Source: Cupriavidus taiwanensis LMG 19424
Lineage (GTDB): Bacteria; Pseudomonadota; Gammaproteobacteria; Burkholderiales; Burkholderiaceae
Reading direction: 5' to 3'
DNA length: 64,000 nt
Assembly: GCF_000069785.1 (NCBI RefSeq)
Contig: NC_010528.1
Coordinates: 2,604,001 to 2,668,000, forward strand
Shown here: piece after piece, positions 16,901-25,617 of the stretch
How the letters are laid out: each line of letters begins with the position of its first letter
Position numbering within the stretch: position 1 is the first letter of the stretch
Made by a program: the position numbers and the translations under genes
Notes under the pieces: generated by a model
Seen by the model: only the letters and a program-made list of their open reading frames with translations
Database searches by the model: none
What the model was told of the DNA's origin: nothing

Positions 16901-18583
16901 TCAGGCTTCGGCGCGCTCGCGCGGTTGCTTGTCGGCATAGACGCGCTCCTTGAACGGGGCGATGCCGATGCGGGACAGGGTTTCGATAAAGCGTTCGTCT
17001 TCGATGCGGTTGGCCACGAAGGTGTCGATGATCCGGCTCACCACGTCGGGCATTTCCTCGGCGCTGAACGACGGGCCGATCACCTTGCCCAGCGCGGTCT
17101 GGTTGCCCTGCGCGCCGCCCAGCGTGACCTGGTACCACTCCGAACCGTCCTTGTCGACGCCCAGCACGCCGATATTGCCGACGTGGTGGTGGCCGCAGGC
17201 GTTGATGCAGCCCGAGATGTTCAGCGAGATCTCGCCCAGGTCGTGGACGTAGTCGAGATCGTCGAAGCGGTCCTGGATCGCCTGCGCGATCGGAATCGAC
17301 TTGGCATTGGCCAGCGAGCAGAAGTCGCCGCCAGGGCAGGCGATGATGTCGGTCAGCAGGCCGATGTTGGGCGTCGCCAGGCCGGCCTTCTTCGCCAGTT
17401 GCCACAGCGCGTACAGGTCCTGCTTCTTCACGTCGGGCAGCACCAGGTTCTGCTCGTGCGCGACACGCAGCTCGCCGAAGCCGAACTGGTCGGCGAGGTC
17501 GGCCACGGTTTCCATCTGCGCATCGGTGGCATCGCCCGGGGGCGACACCAAACCCGGCTTGGTCGACAGCGTCACCGCGGCGTAGCCCGGCACCTTGTGG
17601 CCGTGCACGCTGCGGCTGACCCAGCGCGCGAAGGCCTTGTCCTCGAGCAGGTGCTTTTCGTACGAGGCGTCGGTGTCGGCCAGCTTTTCATACGCCGGCG
17701 GCGTGAAGTACTGCGCCACGCGGTCGAATTCGGCCTGCGTCAGCGTGGCCGGGCCGTCCTTGCTGTGCTGCCATTCTTCCTCGACTTCCTGGGCAAACTT
17801 GTCGGCGCCGATGGCCTTCACCAGGATCTTGATGCGGGCCTTGTACTTGTTGTCGCGGCGGCCATAGCGGTTGTACACGCGGATCGCCGACTCGATGTAG
17901 GTCAGCATGTGCTGCCACGGCAGGTCGTCCTTGATCACCGTGCCCAGGATCGGCGTACGGCCCAGGCCGCCGCCGGCCAGGATGCGCAGGCGCACTTCGC
18001 CGTCGGCATTCTTGTAGGCGTAGACGCCGATGTCGTGCATCTGCACCACGGCGCGGTCGTCCGCCGACGCCGAGATCGCGATCTTGAACTTGCGCGGCAG
18101 GAAGGCGAATTCCGGCTGGAACGTGCTCCACTGGCGCAGCAGCTCGGCCAGCACGCGCGGGTCCACCGACTCGTCCGGCGCCACGCCGGCGAAGTGATCG
18201 GTGGTGATGTTGCGCACGCAGTTGCCCGAGGTCTGGATGGCGTGCATCTCGACGCTGGCCAGCTCGGCCAGCACGTCGGGCACGCGCTCCAGTTCCATCC
18301 AGTTGTACTGGATGTTCTGGCGGGTCGAGAAGTGGCCGTAGCCGCGGTCGTACTCGCGCGCGATATGGGCCAGCTTGCGCATCTGCTTTGACGACAGCAG
18401 GCCGTACGGGATCGCCACGCGCAGCATGTAGGCATGGCGCTGCATGTACAGGCCGTTCTGCAGCCGCAGCGGCAGGAATTCTTCCTCGGTCAGCTCGCCG
18501 GACAGGCGGCGGCGCACCTGGTCACGGAACTGGGCGACGCGCTCGGCGACGATGCGCTGGTCATATTGGTCGTACTGATACAT
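16901..18583 (-). CDS. cysI: Siroheme sulfite/nitrite reductase beta subunit
   Basis: A 560-residue siroheme- and [4Fe-4S]-dependent enzyme for six-electron reduction of sulfite to sulfide. The cluster/siroheme cysteines follow the C-x5-C ... C-x3-C pattern: C416 and C422 (ACPGGDFC), and C459 and C463 (GCINAC). The two pseudo-symmetric ferredoxin-like halves are visible. No flavoprotein partner CysJ is encoded nearby, so ferredoxin or another donor is likely. Operon context (cysH, cysD, cysN, cobA, cysB) favours sulfite over nitrite as substrate. Confidence 0.94.
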   Translation of the reverse strand: MYQYDQYDQRIVAERVAQFRDQVRRRLSGELTEEEFLPLRLQNGLYMQRHAYMLRVAIPYGLLSSKQMRKLAHIAREYDRGYGHFSTRQNIQYNWMELERVPDVLAELASVEMHAIQTSGNCVRNITTDHFAGVAPDESVDPRVLAELLRQWSTFQPEFAFLPRKFKIAISASADDRAVVQMHDIGVYAYKNADGEVRLRILAGGGLGRTPILGTVIKDDLPWQHMLTYIESAIRVYNRYGRRDNKYKARIKILVKAIGADKFAQEVEEEWQHSKDGPATLTQAEFDRVAQYFTPPAYEKLADTDASYEKHLLEDKAFARWVSRSVHGHKVPGYAAVTLSTKPGLVSPPGDATDAQMETVADLADQFGFGELRVAHEQNLVLPDVKKQDLYALWQLAKKAGLATPNIGLLTDIIACPGGDFCSLANAKSIPIAQAIQDRFDDLDYVHDLGEISLNISGCINACGHHHVGNIGVLGVDKDGSEWYQVTLGGAQGNQTALGKVIGPSFSAEEMPDVVSRIIDTFVANRIEDERFIETLSRIGIAPFKERVYADKQPRERAEA

Positions 18584-18611
18584 GGCGGGGTCCGTTCAGT
18601 ATTCGTTGAAT

Positions 18612-19385
18612 TCAGGAAACGAGCTTGATGGCGACGAGTGTCAGCGTCGTCGCCAGGGCGGCACGCACCAGCCGCTCGGGCAGCGCCCGCGACAGTTGCG
18701 CGCCCAGCCAGATGCCGGGGATCGAACCCACCAGCAGCGCCAGCAGCAAATTCCAGTCGACCGTGCCGAGCCAAACGTGGCCCAGCCCGGCCAGCGCCGT
18801 CAGCGGGACGGCGTAGGCAATGTCGGTGCCGGCCACTTCGGCCGGCTTCATGTGGGGATACAGCAGCAGGATCAGCGTGGCGCCGACCGCGCCGGCACCG
18901 ATCGACGAGACCGTCACCAGCACGCCGATCACCGCGCCGACGATGACGGTGGCAACGACCTGCTTGCGGCCATGCAGCTGGAAGCGCGGGTTGCGTTCCA
19001 GCCAGGCCAGCATCTGGCGGCGGAACAGCAGCGACAGCACCGTCAGCAGCACCGACACGCCGATGGTCACGCGGATCGCATGCAGCCACCGGCCGTCGAG
19101 TTCGCCGGCGCTCTTCAGGACCAGGATGGCGGCCACCGCCGCCGGCAGGCTGCCGATGCACAGGCGCCGCACCACCTGCCACTGCACGTGGCCGTGGGCG
19201 CGATGCGCAATGGTGCCGAAACCCTTGGTGATGGATGCGAAGGCCAGGTCGGTGCCGACCGCGGTAGCGGGCGAGAAGCCGAACAGCAGCGTCAGCAGCG
19301 GTGTCATCAGCGAACCCCCTCCCACGCCGGTCAGGCCGACGAGGACGCCTACGAACAGACCAGAAACGGTATAGGCCAGGGACAT
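18612..19385 (-). CDS. TauE/SafE family sulfite exporter-like permease
   Basis: A 257-residue membrane protein with about eight hydrophobic segments and the family motif GLTGVGGGSLMTPLL near residues 18-32, repeated in weaker form in the second half. TauE/SafE proteins move organosulfonates, sulfite or related anions. It is the first gene of the cys operon, 28 bp before cysI. It may export excess sulfite or take part in sulfur anion uptake; direction cannot be told from sequence. The start at 19385 (MSLAYTVSG) begins directly with the first helix. Confidence 0.9.
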   Translation of the reverse strand: MSLAYTVSGLFVGVLVGLTGVGGGSLMTPLLTLLFGFSPATAVGTDLAFASITKGFGTIAHRAHGHVQWQVVRRLCIGSLPAAVAAILVLKSAGELDGRWLHAIRVTIGVSVLLTVLSLLFRRQMLAWLERNPRFQLHGRKQVVATVIVGAVIGVLVTVSSIGAGAVGATLILLLYPHMKPAEVAGTDIAYAVPLTALAGLGHVWLGTVDWNLLLALLVGSIPGIWLGAQLSRALPERLVRAALATTLTLVAIKLVS

Positions 19386-19546
19386 GGGGGACTCGGTGTG
19401 GCGTGGCCCGCGGGTCTCGCCGTGCTGGCCGCGGCGAGAAGGCGCACCGAGGGCAGGCCGTTCATTAACAAAGTTCGAGAATCGTAATAAACTGGCCTCA
19501 TACCTCAAACTAATAAGAAGTTGTTTGTTTATACGAACGCAGATAT
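19386..19546. promoter_or_regulatory. Divergent control region of the cys operon and cysB
   Basis: A 161-bp gap whose right part (about 19470-19545) is AT-rich in contrast to its surroundings. An ATAAAC at 19487-19492 and GTTTAT at 19527-19532 form a widely spaced dyad. LysR-type regulators such as CysB usually bind AT-rich divergent regions like this. The exact site cannot be fixed by eye. Confidence 0.5.
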
Positions 19547-20488
19547 ATGAACTTGCACCAGTTTCGCTTCGTGCGGGAGGCCGTCCGGCAGAACTACAAC
19601 CTGACCGAGGCCGCTAAAGCGCTCTACACATCACAACCCGGCGTATCCAAGGCCATCATCGAGCTGGAAGAAGAACTGGGCGTCGACATCTTCACGCGCC
19701 ACGGCAAGCGCATCCGCAGCCTGACGGAGCCGGGCCGCCGCATCCTCAGCTCGGTCGAGAAAATCCTGCAGGAGGTGGAAAGCCTGAAGCGGGTCGGCAT
19801 GGACTATGCGGCACAGGACCAGGGCAACTTCACCATCGCCACCACGCACACCCAGGCGCGCTATGCGCTGCCGCGCGTGATCAGCGAGTTCACCAAGCGC
19901 TACCCCAAGGTGCGGCTGTCGATCCAGCAGGGCAACCCGGCCCAGATCGCCGATATGCTGCTGCACGACCAGGCCGACATCGGCATCGCCACCGAAGGCA
20001 TCTCCAGCGACAAGAACCTGGTGTCGCTGCCGGGCTACCAGTGGACCCATATGGTGATTACGCCGCCCGAGCACCCGCTGCTGGACAAGAAGCACCTGGC
20101 GCTGGAAGACCTGATGGGCTACCCGCTGATCACCTATGACGCCAACTTCGCCGGGCGCACCAAGATCGACAAGGCCTTCGCGCTGCGCCACCTGGCGCCG
20201 GACATCGTGCTCGAGGCCATCGACGCGGACGTGATCAAGACGTATGTGGAAATCGGGCTGGGCGTGGGCATCGTCGCCGGCGTCGCCTATGATGCCGAGC
20301 GCGACCGCAACTTGCGCGGCATTGCCGCCGGGCACCTGTTCGGCAGCAACGTGACCCACCTGGCCGTCAAGCAGGGGGCCTACCTGCGCAGCTTTGTCTA
20401 TACCTTCATCGAGCTGTTCTCGCCGACGCTCAACCGCAAGCTGGTCGAGCAGGCCATGTCCGGCGAACACGAAGCCTACGAACTCTGA
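19547..20488 (+). CDS. cysB: CysB-type LysR transcriptional regulator
   Basis: A 313-residue LysR-family activator of sulfur assimilation genes. It begins MNLHQFRFVREA, as CysB/Cbl proteins do, with the winged HTH at about residues 5-65 (TEAAKALYTSQPGVSKAI) and a periplasmic-binding-protein-like effector domain from about 90; TTHTQARYALP is the CysB/Cbl effector segment. In enteric bacteria the inducer is N-acetylserine. It is divergent from the TauE-cysI-cysH-cysDN-cobA operon, which is its obvious target. The paralogue Cbl cannot be separated by sequence alone. Confidence 0.93.
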   Translation: MNLHQFRFVREAVRQNYNLTEAAKALYTSQPGVSKAIIELEEELGVDIFTRHGKRIRSLTEPGRRILSSVEKILQEVESLKRVGMDYAAQDQGNFTIATTHTQARYALPRVISEFTKRYPKVRLSIQQGNPAQIADMLLHDQADIGIATEGISSDKNLVSLPGYQWTHMVITPPEHPLLDKKHLALEDLMGYPLITYDANFAGRTKIDKAFALRHLAPDIVLEAIDADVIKTYVEIGLGVGIVAGVAYDAERDRNLRGIAAGHLFGSNVTHLAVKQGAYLRSFVYTFIELFSPTLNRKLVEQAMSGEHEAYEL

Positions 20489-20576
20489 AGCGGCCACGCG
20501 GCCGCCCTTCCTATATAAGAAAACCGAATTGCACGATGCCTGCCCTGCACACCCCACCCTGCCGCCCGGAGGTCCT

Positions 20577-21734
20577 GTGAGCGACCTGCCCCGCATCCAC
20601 TGGACGGAAAACGGCGTCGAGCACAGCGCCGCCTGGCGCTCCGAGGCCGGCCTGCCGCCGCCGCGGCGCGTGGTCGTCGCCGACGACACCACCAGCGCCG
20701 ATACCGCCTATCGCCTGGCCTGCGAAGGCACCGCGCTGCTGTGGCGGGGCGATTTCCAGAACGCGCGCCAGCTGCTGAACGCGCTGGCGCGCCGCACCGA
20801 GCGCAAGCCCAAAAAGGCCAGCCGCCCCGGCCACAAGGCCCGGGACAAGAGCCAGGCCGCGTCGCCCACCGAGGCCTTCCACCTGCACCGGCTGGCGCAA
20901 TCGCAGCGCGCCCGCACGCTGGGCATGCTGCTGCTGCCATTCGAGGCCGGCCACCAGATTCCGCTGCGCCGCGCGCCGGATGTGGGCGACGCCTGCGCGC
21001 AGGTCTACGGCCCGGCCGGCGAGCCGTACGTGGCCTCGCTGCGCGAGTTGCTGGGCATGATCGGCGCCTTCGAATGGCGCAGGAAGGGCGTCGAGATCCC
21101 GGCGCTGGAAGACCGCATCCACCCGTGGTACGGCGTGTTCTCGCCGGTGCGCGGCGAGTACATCGACCTGGTCGCTGCCGAGCCGCTGCCGGCCACCACG
21201 CTGGCCTTCGATATCGGCACCGGCACCGGCGTGCTGGCCGCGGTGCTGGCCCGCCGCGGCGTGCATCGCGTGGTGGCGACCGACCAGGATGCGCGCGCGC
21301 TGGCCTGCGCGCGCGAGAACATCGCCCGGCTCGGCTACGCCGCGCAGGTCGAGGTGATCGAGGCCGACCTGTTCCCCGCCGGCCGTGCGCCGCTGGTGGT
21401 ATGCAATCCGCCGTGGGTGCCGGCACGGCCCAGCTCGCCGGTCGAGCGCGCCGTCTATGACCCCGACAGCACCATGCTGCGCGGCTTCCTGCAAGGGCTG
21501 GCCGAGCACCTGGAACCGGGCGGCGAGGGCTGGCTGCTGCTGTCCGACCTCGCCGAGCACCTGGGCCTGCGCCAGCGCGACGAGCTGATGGGCTGGATCG
21601 AGGCAGCCGGGCTGAGGGTGCTGGGCCGCTCCGACATCCGCCCGCGCCACCCGCGCGCAGCCGATGCGGCCGACCCGCTGCATGCGGCGCGCTCGGCGGA
21701 AGTGACCTCGCTCTGGCGCCTGGGCGTACGCTGA
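20577..21734 (+). CDS. Class I SAM-dependent methyltransferase with NPPW motif
   Basis: A 385-residue protein starting at GTG 20577, nine bases after the start of a CGGAGG ribosome site. The N-terminal 180 residues are not recognised and include a basic linker (about 80-105, rich in K and R). The C-terminal half has a SAM-binding glycine loop (FDIGTGTGVLAAVLARRG) and CNPPWVP, the NPPY/W signature of enzymes that methylate planar nitrogens such as glutamine N5 (HemK/PrmB type) or N6-adenine. Probably a protein or RNA modifying enzyme; the substrate is unknown. It follows cysB by 88 bp. Confidence 0.8.
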   Translation: MSDLPRIHWTENGVEHSAAWRSEAGLPPPRRVVVADDTTSADTAYRLACEGTALLWRGDFQNARQLLNALARRTERKPKKASRPGHKARDKSQAASPTEAFHLHRLAQSQRARTLGMLLLPFEAGHQIPLRRAPDVGDACAQVYGPAGEPYVASLRELLGMIGAFEWRRKGVEIPALEDRIHPWYGVFSPVRGEYIDLVAAEPLPATTLAFDIGTGTGVLAAVLARRGVHRVVATDQDARALACARENIARLGYAAQVEVIEADLFPAGRAPLVVCNPPWVPARPSSPVERAVYDPDSTMLRGFLQGLAEHLEPGGEGWLLLSDLAEHLGLRQRDELMGWIEAAGLRVLGRSDIRPRHPRAADAADPLHAARSAEVTSLWRLGVR

Positions 21735-21816
21735 GAAGGCGGCAGCCGGGGCCAGGGGTGCCCCGCCGGCCGAGTTCGGCTATCCTTTCCCGTCACATAT
21801 AAGAACGGAGGAGACG

Positions 21817-22980
21817 ATGCTGAAGCTGCCCCTGCGCCCCTTGCTGCTTGCCGGCGCGCTGTTCGTCGCCGGCGCGGCGCATGCCGACATCCGCGTCGGC
21901 ATCGATGTGTCCACCACCGGGCCCGCCGCCTCCATCGGCATCCCGTCCAAGAACACCGTGCTGATGTGGCCGCAGACGCTGGGCGGGCAGAAGGCGCACT
22001 ACATCATCCTGGACGACGGCACCGATCCCGCCGCCGCGGTGCGCAACGTGCGCAAGCTGATCTCCGAGGAAAAGGTCGACGTGATCGTCGGCCCCAACAT
22101 CACGCCCACCGCCATCGCCGCGCTCGACGCCGTGGCCGAGGGCGAGACCCCGATGGTGGCGCTGGCCGCGTCGGCCGCCATCGTCGAGCCGCAGACCGAC
22201 GCCAAGCGCCGCTGGGCCTTCAAGATGCCGCAGAACGACTCGCACATGGCCACCGTGCTGACCGAGTACATGAGCAACCATGGCGTGCGGACCGTTGGCT
22301 TCATCGGCTTTGCCGACGCCTACGGCGAAAGCTGGTGGCGCGAGTTCTCCAGGCTGGCCGAGCTGCGCAAGATCCGGGTGGTCGCGAACGAGCGTTTCTC
22401 GCGCAACGACACCTCGGTCACCGGACAGGTGCTCAAGCTGATGGCGGCGAACCCGGATGCGATCCTGATCGCAGGCGCCGGCACGCCGTCGGTGCTGCCG
22501 CAGAAGACGCTGGGCGAGCGAGGCTACAAGGGCAAGGTCTACCAGACCCATGGCATCGCCACCTGGGACTTCCTGCGCATGGGCGGCAAGGACGTGGAAG
22601 GCACGCTGTTCCCGACCGGGCCGGTGGTGGTCGCGCGCCAGCTGCCTGACAGCCACCCGGTGCGCAAGGTGGCGCTGGACTTCGTCAACCGCTATGAAGC
22701 CAGGTACGGCGCCGACAGCGTGACGCAGTTCGCCGGCGATGCCTGGGGCGCATGGATGCTGCTCGACGACGCCGCCCGCCGCGCGCTGAAGACCGGCGCC
22801 CAGCCCGGCACGCGCGAGTTCCGCGCGGCCATGCGCGACGCGCTGGAAACCACCACCAACCTCACCATCCCCAACGGCGTGATGAACCTGAACCCGAAGG
22901 ACCACCAGGGCTTCGACCAGCGTTCGCGCGTGATGGGGGTGATCCGCAACGGCAAGTTTGCCTACGCGGGCGACAAGTAG
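21817..22980 (+). CDS. Branched-chain amino acid-type ABC substrate-binding protein
   Basis: A 387-residue periplasmic protein with a Sec signal peptide (hydrophobic core LLLAGALFVAGA, cleavage after AHA near residue 23). The mature part is a type I periplasmic-binding fold of the Peripla_BP_6/LivJ family. No lipobox is present, unlike LivK at 50 kb. No permease or ATPase genes are adjacent, so it must use a transporter encoded elsewhere, possibly LivHMGF. The ligand is unknown; family members bind aromatic acids, amides and urea as well as amino acids. It is followed after 52 bp by a dehydrogenase gene. Confidence 0.88.
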   Translation: MLKLPLRPLLLAGALFVAGAAHADIRVGIDVSTTGPAASIGIPSKNTVLMWPQTLGGQKAHYIILDDGTDPAAAVRNVRKLISEEKVDVIVGPNITPTAIAALDAVAEGETPMVALAASAAIVEPQTDAKRRWAFKMPQNDSHMATVLTEYMSNHGVRTVGFIGFADAYGESWWREFSRLAELRKIRVVANERFSRNDTSVTGQVLKLMAANPDAILIAGAGTPSVLPQKTLGERGYKGKVYQTHGIATWDFLRMGGKDVEGTLFPTGPVVVARQLPDSHPVRKVALDFVNRYEARYGADSVTQFAGDAWGAWMLLDDAARRALKTGAQPGTREFRAAMRDALETTTNLTIPNGVMNLNPKDHQGFDQRSRVMGVIRNGKFAYAGDK

Positions 22981-23032
22981 CCCGCCGCATCGACGCATCA
23001 AGGCAACAACGCATCACGAAAGGAAGCATGGC

Positions 23033-23914
23033 ATGAGCACCACTCCCACCCCCGTTACCGTCGCCTTTATCGGCCTGGGCGCCATGGGCTCGCACATGGT
23101 GCGCCACCTGCTGGCCTCCGGCCACACCGTGCGCGCCTTCGTGCGCCGCCCGGAAGCCGCCGAGGCCGCGCGCGCACTGGGGGCCGAGCCCTTCTTCACC
23201 CCCGCCGAGGCGGCCCGCGGCGCCAGCGTCGTCTTCACCAACGTGACCTCGTCCGAAGACGTGCGCGAAGTCCTGCTGGGCGCGCAGGGCGTGATCCACG
23301 GGGCCGCGCCGGGCACCATCTGCGTGGACCACAGCACCATCTCGCCCATCGTCACGCGCGAGATCGCCGCGGCGCTGGCCGCGCGCGGCATCGAGGCGCT
23401 GGACTGCCCGGTATCGGGCGGCACCATGGGCGCCGAGGCCGGCACGCTGACCATCATGGTCGGCGGCAAGGCCGAGATGCTGCAGCGCGTGCGCCCGCTG
23501 CTCGAGCGGCTGGGCAAGACCATCACCCATATCGGCGACCACGGCGCCGGCCAGGTGGCCAAGCTGTGCAACCAGATCGCCCAGGTGGTCAATATCGAAG
23601 GCATTGCCGAGGCCATGCGCTTTGCCGCCGCGCAGAACGTCGACACCGGCCGCGTGTTCGAGGCCATGGCCACCGGCATGGCCGGCAGCCGCATGCTCGA
23701 CCTGATGGGCCCCAAGATGGTGGCCCGCAACTTTGCCGCCGGCATCGAGGCCCGGCTGCACGACAAGGACTTCGGTCTGGCGCGCGACATCGCCGAGGAA
23801 ATCGGCCTGGAACTGCCGGCAATGCAGGCCACCTCGGCGCAACTGCGCGCGCTGATGGCCAAAGGCTGGGGCAAGGACGATACCTCGTCGCTGCTGCGCG
23901 TGCTGGAGGACTGA
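23033..23914 (+). CDS. 3-hydroxyisobutyrate dehydrogenase-family NAD(P)-dependent oxidoreductase
   Basis: A 293-residue beta-hydroxyacid dehydrogenase. The N-terminal Rossmann loop is GLGAMG at 14-19, the substrate-binding segment is DCPVSGGTMGAE at about 124-135, and the catalytic lysine is in VAKLCNQ near 175. Possible substrates include 3-hydroxyisobutyrate, tartronate semialdehyde (GarR/GlxR) and related acids; sequence by eye does not decide. The start at 23033 follows an AGGAAG site. It probably forms a unit with the upstream binding protein. Confidence 0.88.
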   Translation: MSTTPTPVTVAFIGLGAMGSHMVRHLLASGHTVRAFVRRPEAAEAARALGAEPFFTPAEAARGASVVFTNVTSSEDVREVLLGAQGVIHGAAPGTICVDHSTISPIVTREIAAALAARGIEALDCPVSGGTMGAEAGTLTIMVGGKAEMLQRVRPLLERLGKTITHIGDHGAGQVAKLCNQIAQVVNIEGIAEAMRFAAAQNVDTGRVFEAMATGMAGSRMLDLMGPKMVARNFAAGIEARLHDKDFGLARDIAEEIGLELPAMQATSAQLRALMAKGWGKDDTSSLLRVLED

Positions 23915-23934
23915 GGCGCCGGCGCGCCTGGGGC

Positions 23935-24855
23935 TCAGCGCTCCATCAGCCGCAGCACCGCGCGCGTCAGCGCGCCGTCCGCGCTGGCCAGGCTGTCCAG
24001 CACGTTGAAGTGATGGCAGCCCGGCAGCACCAGGTCGCTCGCCGCCGGATGCGCCACCTTGGCCGGCCACGCCGCGCGGATCAGCGCATGCTGGCGGTGG
24101 TACTCGGCCGCCTCCAGCTCTCCCACCGCGATCGCCAGCGGCGCGCCGCCGGCCGGCGCCATGTACGCGGGCGACAGCCGCGCGACGTCGGCTTCGGACA
24201 GCTGCAGGTCGCACTGCAGGAAGGCCGCGCGCCGCAGCGGCTCCAGGTCGTACAGCCCGCTCACCGAGAGGCCGCCACGGATCAGCCCTGCCGGCAGGTC
24301 GGCGCCAAGCTGCGGCCAGCGCGCGGCCATCAGCATCGCCACCAGGTGGCCGCCCACCGAATGCCCCGCCACGAACAGCCGCTGCGCGTCATGGCCAAGG
24401 CGGTCCGACTGACGATACAGCCAGGCCACGCTGCGCAGCACCTGCCGCACGATCTCCGGCACCGTCGCCGCCGGCACCAGCGTGTAGTTGACCACCGCCA
24501 CCGACACCCCCAGCGCCGGCAGCGCACTGGCGACGAAGCTGTGGTCGTGCTTGTCCAGCGCCCGGTAATAGCCGCCGTGCACGAACACCAGCAGCGGCGG
24601 CAAGGCGCCGTTGGCGCGCCGCGCGGGGAAGTAGTCCAGGGTCTGGCCGGACGCATGGCGCGAGCCCGCGCCGGCATAGCTCAGGTCCGCGAGGAAGTGG
24701 CCGCGTGCGCGCACCTGCGCCGACCACTGCGCCCAGCGCGCCAGATGCGCCGGGTTGTCCTGCACATTGGCACGGTTGTTGTACTCGCGGTCATAGAAGG
24801 AGGGGTCCTGCGAAGGCAGGCTGGCAAGGCGCGCAAGCAAGTCTGGGTCGGTCAT
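23935..24855 (-). CDS. Alpha/beta hydrolase, kynurenine formamidase-like
   Basis: A 306-residue serine hydrolase. The oxyanion-hole motif HGGYYRALDK (about 83) and nucleophile elbow GHSVGGHL (about 153) match the esterase/arylformamidase group, with an aspartate in AIAVGELE-region and a C-terminal histidine in PGCHHFNVLD. Relatives hydrolyse N-formylkynurenine or small esters. The start at 24855 (MTDPDLL) is chosen over one five codons upstream. It is convergent with the dehydrogenase gene and no kynurenine pathway genes are nearby, so a general esterase is as likely. Confidence 0.82.
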   Translation of the reverse strand: MTDPDLLARLASLPSQDPSFYDREYNNRANVQDNPAHLARWAQWSAQVRARGHFLADLSYAGAGSRHASGQTLDYFPARRANGALPPLLVFVHGGYYRALDKHDHSFVASALPALGVSVAVVNYTLVPAATVPEIVRQVLRSVAWLYRQSDRLGHDAQRLFVAGHSVGGHLVAMLMAARWPQLGADLPAGLIRGGLSVSGLYDLEPLRRAAFLQCDLQLSEADVARLSPAYMAPAGGAPLAIAVGELEAAEYHRQHALIRAAWPAKVAHPAASDLVLPGCHHFNVLDSLASADGALTRAVLRLMER

Positions 24856-25020
24856 GGCGGTCGGGGTCAACGCAATCGGTACGGTCGGCGGGCGCAGGAC
24901 TGGACGCCATGCTACCGGATTCGCGCGACCCCGGACCGGCCCGGCGCCGGTTGTCCGGCAGCGGGAATTCCGGCATAATCCCCGGCTCAGCCCGGCATCG
25001 GTTCCGATGCCGTCACACCT

Positions 25021-25105
25021 GCCCGGGTGGTGAAACAGGTAGACGCAGGGGACTCAAAATCCCCCGCCGCAAGGCGTGTCGGTTCGAGTCCGACCCCGGG
25101 CACCA
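25021..25105 (+). tRNA. tRNA-Leu (anticodon CAA)
   Basis: An 85-nt type II tRNA with encoded CCA. The acceptor stem GCCCGGG pairs with CCCGGGC at 25095-25101, the anticodon loop CTCAAAA places CAA as anticodon, the variable arm is long as in all tRNA-Leu, and GGTTCGAGTCC gives the T arm. A possible -10 CATAAT lies about 45 bp upstream. tRNA genes are common integration targets, and the toxin-antitoxin remnants directly downstream fit that, although no direct repeat of the tRNA 3' end was found. Confidence 0.97.
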
Positions 25106-25165
25106 GATTTTTTTCCCAAGCAACAGGCCACTATGCCGTCCACCTAGGCCGGCACCTGCGCATGC

Positions 25166-25312
25166 TCAGACCTCGATTTCGTCGAGCTTGTGCGTCTTCA
25201 GCCAGTCGCGAACCAGCACATTGAGCCGCGTTTGCCAGCGTGGACCGCTTGCCTTCAACGCCTCGAGGACATCGTCATCGACGCGTACCGTCGTGGCAGT
25301 CTTCAGGTCGCG
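25166..25312 (-). pseudogene. BrnA-like antitoxin fragment without start codon
   Basis: On the minus strand a frame ending at 25166 encodes about 47 residues that resemble the C-terminal ribbon-helix-helix of BrnA antitoxins (TVRVDDDVLEALKASG followed by WQTRLNVLVRDWL). Going upstream in this frame no ATG, GTG or TTG is met before a stop, so the N-terminal half and start are missing, as is any brnT toxin gene. The similarity fades at the 3' end of the neighbouring antitoxin gene (its stop is at 25303), which suggests that insertion of that module truncated an older brnTA locus. Confidence 0.6.
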
Positions 25313-25617
25313 TGAGCAGATGTGTTCAATGGCTGCACCGCCAGCCGCATTCCCATCGCCTCGAGAATGGCCGACAGGCTGCTGAGCGCCGGATTGCCCT
25401 TTGGCGACAGCGTGCGATAGAGCTGGGTAGGATTCAGGTGCGCCCGCTCGGCCACAGCCTGAACACCGCCAAAGGCCTGCGCCATCTGGCGCAGCACGAC
25501 CAGCAACTCTGCCTGGTCACCATCGGCCAGGATGCCATTGATGACCTCCAGCGCCAGAGCCGGATCGCTCTGGTACAGCTCGGCCATCGCCTCGTCATGG
25601 GGCCTGCTTCTCATCAT
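25303..25617 (-). CDS. Addiction-module antitoxin, HI1420/HigA-like HTH protein
   Basis: A 104-residue protein. Residues about 45-95 form a small helix-turn-helix (VQAVAERAHLNPTQLYRTLS then a PALSSLSAILEAMGMRL helix pair), the pattern of the probable addiction-module antidote family typified by HI1420. It should bind the adjacent toxin and repress the shared promoter. Unlike classical antitoxin-first operons, the toxin gene comes first and overlaps this one by 23 bp, as in higBA-type pairs. The start could be either of two adjacent ATGs (25617 or 25614). Confidence 0.85.
   Translation of the reverse strand: MMRSRPHDEAMAELYQSDPALALEVINGILADGDQAELLVVLRQMAQAFGGVQAVAERAHLNPTQLYRTLSPKGNPALSSLSAILEAMGMRLAVQPLNTSAHAT

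Noticed and set aside
20489..20510. GCGGCC-ACGC-GGCCGC hairpin after cysB as a terminator
   Set aside because: The stem is fair but no T run follows; it may only slow polymerase.
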